DNA from: an uncultured bacterium
Lineage (GTDB): Bacteria; Planctomycetota; Phycisphaerae; Phycisphaerales; SM1A02
DNA length: 15,863 nt
Assembly (NCBI GenBank): GCA_903938205.1
Contig: CAJACJ010000535.1
Coordinates: 1 to 15,863 of the forward strand
Reading direction: 5' to 3'
Below are positions 14,483-15,863 of the stretch, in pieces. Under the pieces are notes generated by a model, which saw only the letters and a list, made by a program, of their open reading frames with translations, was not told where the DNA came from and did not search any database. The first letter of the stretch is position 1. Every line of letters begins with the position of its first letter. Both the position numbers and the translations under genes were made by a program.

Positions 14483-15863
14483 TCAAGAAGTCTTTGCACT
14501 CTTGGCGGGAGATTTTTGGAGGCGGATGACTTCCAAAAGTCGTTCCATGGAACTCGCGCGCGAACCCTTGATCAAGAGCGCGTCGCCATCGCGCAACAAG
14601 CCCGCAAGTCGCGGCGCCTCGACCACCAAATCGGTCACCATTTCCACTTGAACTTGCGGCGCCAAGGCCTTCACGGAGCGCGCAATCTCGGCGCTGAGCG
14701 GACCCGAAGTCATGACTATTTCAGGGGGATTTCCGCTAAAAGCAGTGGCAAGCCGTTCGCCCACCATGTGGTGCAGCGCCTGACTTTGCGCGCCTAATTC
14801 ATGCATGTCCCCCAGCGCCACCACGCGGCGCTTGGCGGTTGCGGACACTTCTGCGAATGCCGCGATCGACGCCAACATGGCCTCTGGATTTGCGTTGTAT
14901 GAGTCGTTGTAAATATCAATGGCTCCAACGCGCTCGCGAACCATGCGCCCGTCGGAAGGAAGAACCCCCGCCATGGCGTCGGCGGCTTTTTGCGCGTCAA
15001 GACCCAGCGCGGTCACCGCTGCAATGGCGCCAGTGGCGTTGATGGCGTTGTGAAATCCCGGCAATTTCAACGTGAAAGGAATTTTGCATCCGCCACCATA
15101 GGCGGGTCCTTGCACCACAACGTGCTGCGAGCCATCGCTGGCTGCGTCGCGCGAACATAATTTCCACAAACAACGGCCGCCTTGGCCAAACAAAATCAGC
15201 AAGCCGCCCGCGGGTCTTTTTTGCTTCAGGGCGATATCAATCAAACCAGGTGAATCACCGTGAATCACAAATGTTCCAGATGTGTCAAGCCCGCGCGAAA
15301 TGGTGCATTTTTCCTCTGCAATAGCCTCGCAACTTCCAAGCCCGCCCAGATGCGCGCTGCCACTGTTCACAATCATGGCCACTTCAGGGCGCGCCAAGCG
15401 CGCAAGCGGTTCAATTTCTCCAGGGTGATTCATTCCAATTTCAAGCACCAGAAACTTTGTGTCCCGTGGCGCGGAAAGAATTGACAGCGGCACACCAAGA
15501 TGGTTGTTGAAACTTTTTGGACTCGCGTGTGTCGCGCCGAACACTTCAAGAGCGGCGGCGATCAATCGTCGCGTTGTGGTTTTGCCGGCGCTTCCAGTGA
15601 TGGCCACGCAATGGCAGCGCAAGATATTGCGCCACGCGGCGGCGGCGGCGGTCAACGCAGTTTGCACATTGGGCACCAACAAGCGAGGCACGCCCAGGCA
15701 TTGGCAGTCTTTTTTCTCGATCATTACCGCGACTGCGCCCGCTTTTTTGGCGGCATCAACAAACGCGTGACCATCTGTTTTTTCTCCGCGCAGCGCCAGG
15801 AACATTTTTCCCGCAAGATCTTCACGCGTGTCAATGGACACCCCCATGATGGGTTGCGTGGGC
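14483..15863 (-). CDS. murF: UDP-MurNAc-tripeptide-D-alanyl-D-alanine ligase MurF (5' end missing)
   Basis: MurF adds D-Ala-D-Ala to UDP-MurNAc-tripeptide using ATP in the cytoplasm. Numbering from the internal Met at 15847: GVSIDTRE (2-9) and GEKTDGHAFVDAA (21-33) of the UDP-binding domain, P-loop TGSAGKTTT (84-92), FNNHLGVPLSIL (113-124), LEIGMNHPGEI (135-145), and the MurF hallmark YNDSYNANPEAM (313-324), then LGDMHELG (345-352) in the C-terminal domain. The frame stays open upstream of that Met to the edge (PTQPI precedes it), and MurF proteins normally have some 20 residues before the V-S-I-D-(S/T)-R strand, so the true start lies outside the window. Odd: the family's AKGEI segment after domain 2 reads EEKCTI (178-183), keeping the Lys but losing Gly-Glu. 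mraY follows after 27 bp. Confidence 0.95.
   Translation of the reverse strand, partial: PTQPIMGVSIDTREDLAGKMFLALRGEKTDGHAFVDAAKKAGAVAVMIEKKDCQCLGVPRLLVPNVQTALTAAAAAWRNILRCHCVAITGSAGKTTTRRLIAAALEVFGATHASPKSFNNHLGVPLSILSAPRDTKFLVLEIGMNHPGEIEPLARLARPEVAMIVNSGSAHLGGLGSCEAIAEEKCTISRGLDTSGTFVIHGDSPGLIDIALKQKRPAGGLLILFGQGGRCLWKLCSRDAASDGSQHVVVQGPAYGGGCKIPFTLKLPGFHNAINATGAIAAVTALGLDAQKAADAMAGVLPSDGRMVRERVGAIDIYNDSYNANPEAMLASIAAFAEVSATAKRRVVALGDMHELGAQSQALHHMVGERLATAFSGNPPEIVMTSGPLSAEIARSVKALAPQVQVEMVTDLVVEAPRLAGLLRDGDALLIKGSRASSMERLLEVIRLQKSPAKSAKTS

Noticed and set aside
15845..15847. ATG as the start of murF
   Set aside because: The frame is open upstream to the edge and MurF needs more N-terminal sequence, so this Met is taken as internal.
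1..15863. CRISPR arrays, insertion sequences, phage or defence genes
   Set aside because: No regularly spaced repeats, transposase or integrase motifs, terminal inverted repeats or toxin-antitoxin-like pairs were found; nearly all bases are in housekeeping-type or conserved genes.

Overview
The window is a bacterial chromosome segment, slightly GC-rich by eye, densely coding, with no intergenic gap over 120 bp. It carries no RNA gene, mobile element or CRISPR array that I can support. A Tat-targeted DUF1501 protein paired with a DUF1800 protein, weak or absent Shine-Dalgarno sequences on several genes, and a PBP2/RodA pair outside a normal cell-division (dcw) cluster suggest Planctomycetota, perhaps Phycisphaerae. 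This is inferred from gene content and not from any marker gene; Verrucomicrobiota and related phyla remain possible.

Layout, left to right. (1) 1-704, minus: 5' part of a TIM-barrel sugar isomerase/epimerase, cut by the left edge, behind a near-consensus sigma70-type promoter dotted with TTGCAA palindromes. (2) 817-5639, plus: a DUF4442 hotdog-fold protein, an unrecognised multi-pass membrane protein, then the DUF1800-DUF1501 pair. (3) 5640-11991, minus: one tightly packed operon transcribed right to left, PBP2 (mrdA) - rodA - rsmG - DinG-like helicase, with 4-bp start/stop overlaps at the first two junctions and 9 bp at the third. (4) 12077-13165, plus: ychF, divergent from mrdA. (5) 13253-15863, minus: murF then mraY, with murF running off the right edge.

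The genes serve two main themes. Cell-wall synthesis is represented by MurF (last cytoplasmic precursor step), MraY (lipid I), RodA (glycan polymerisation) and PBP2 (crosslinking), so this lineage makes peptidoglycan and probably elongates by the Rod system. Information-processing housekeeping is represented by RsmG (16S rRNA methylation), a DinG-family Fe-S helicase and the ribosome-associated ATPase YchF. The 817-5639 block is the least understood: the DUF1800/DUF1501 pair recurs in many bacteria without a firm function, and the 12-TM-like protein before it is unassigned.

I found no clearly new multi-gene system. The best leads are local: an operator-like promoter at 709-763, altered conserved motifs in RodA and MurF, an EF-hand-like loop just after the KTG motif of PBP2, a TTG start with a full-length Shine-Dalgarno for rsmG, and stop codons of two convergent genes that abut with no base between them.
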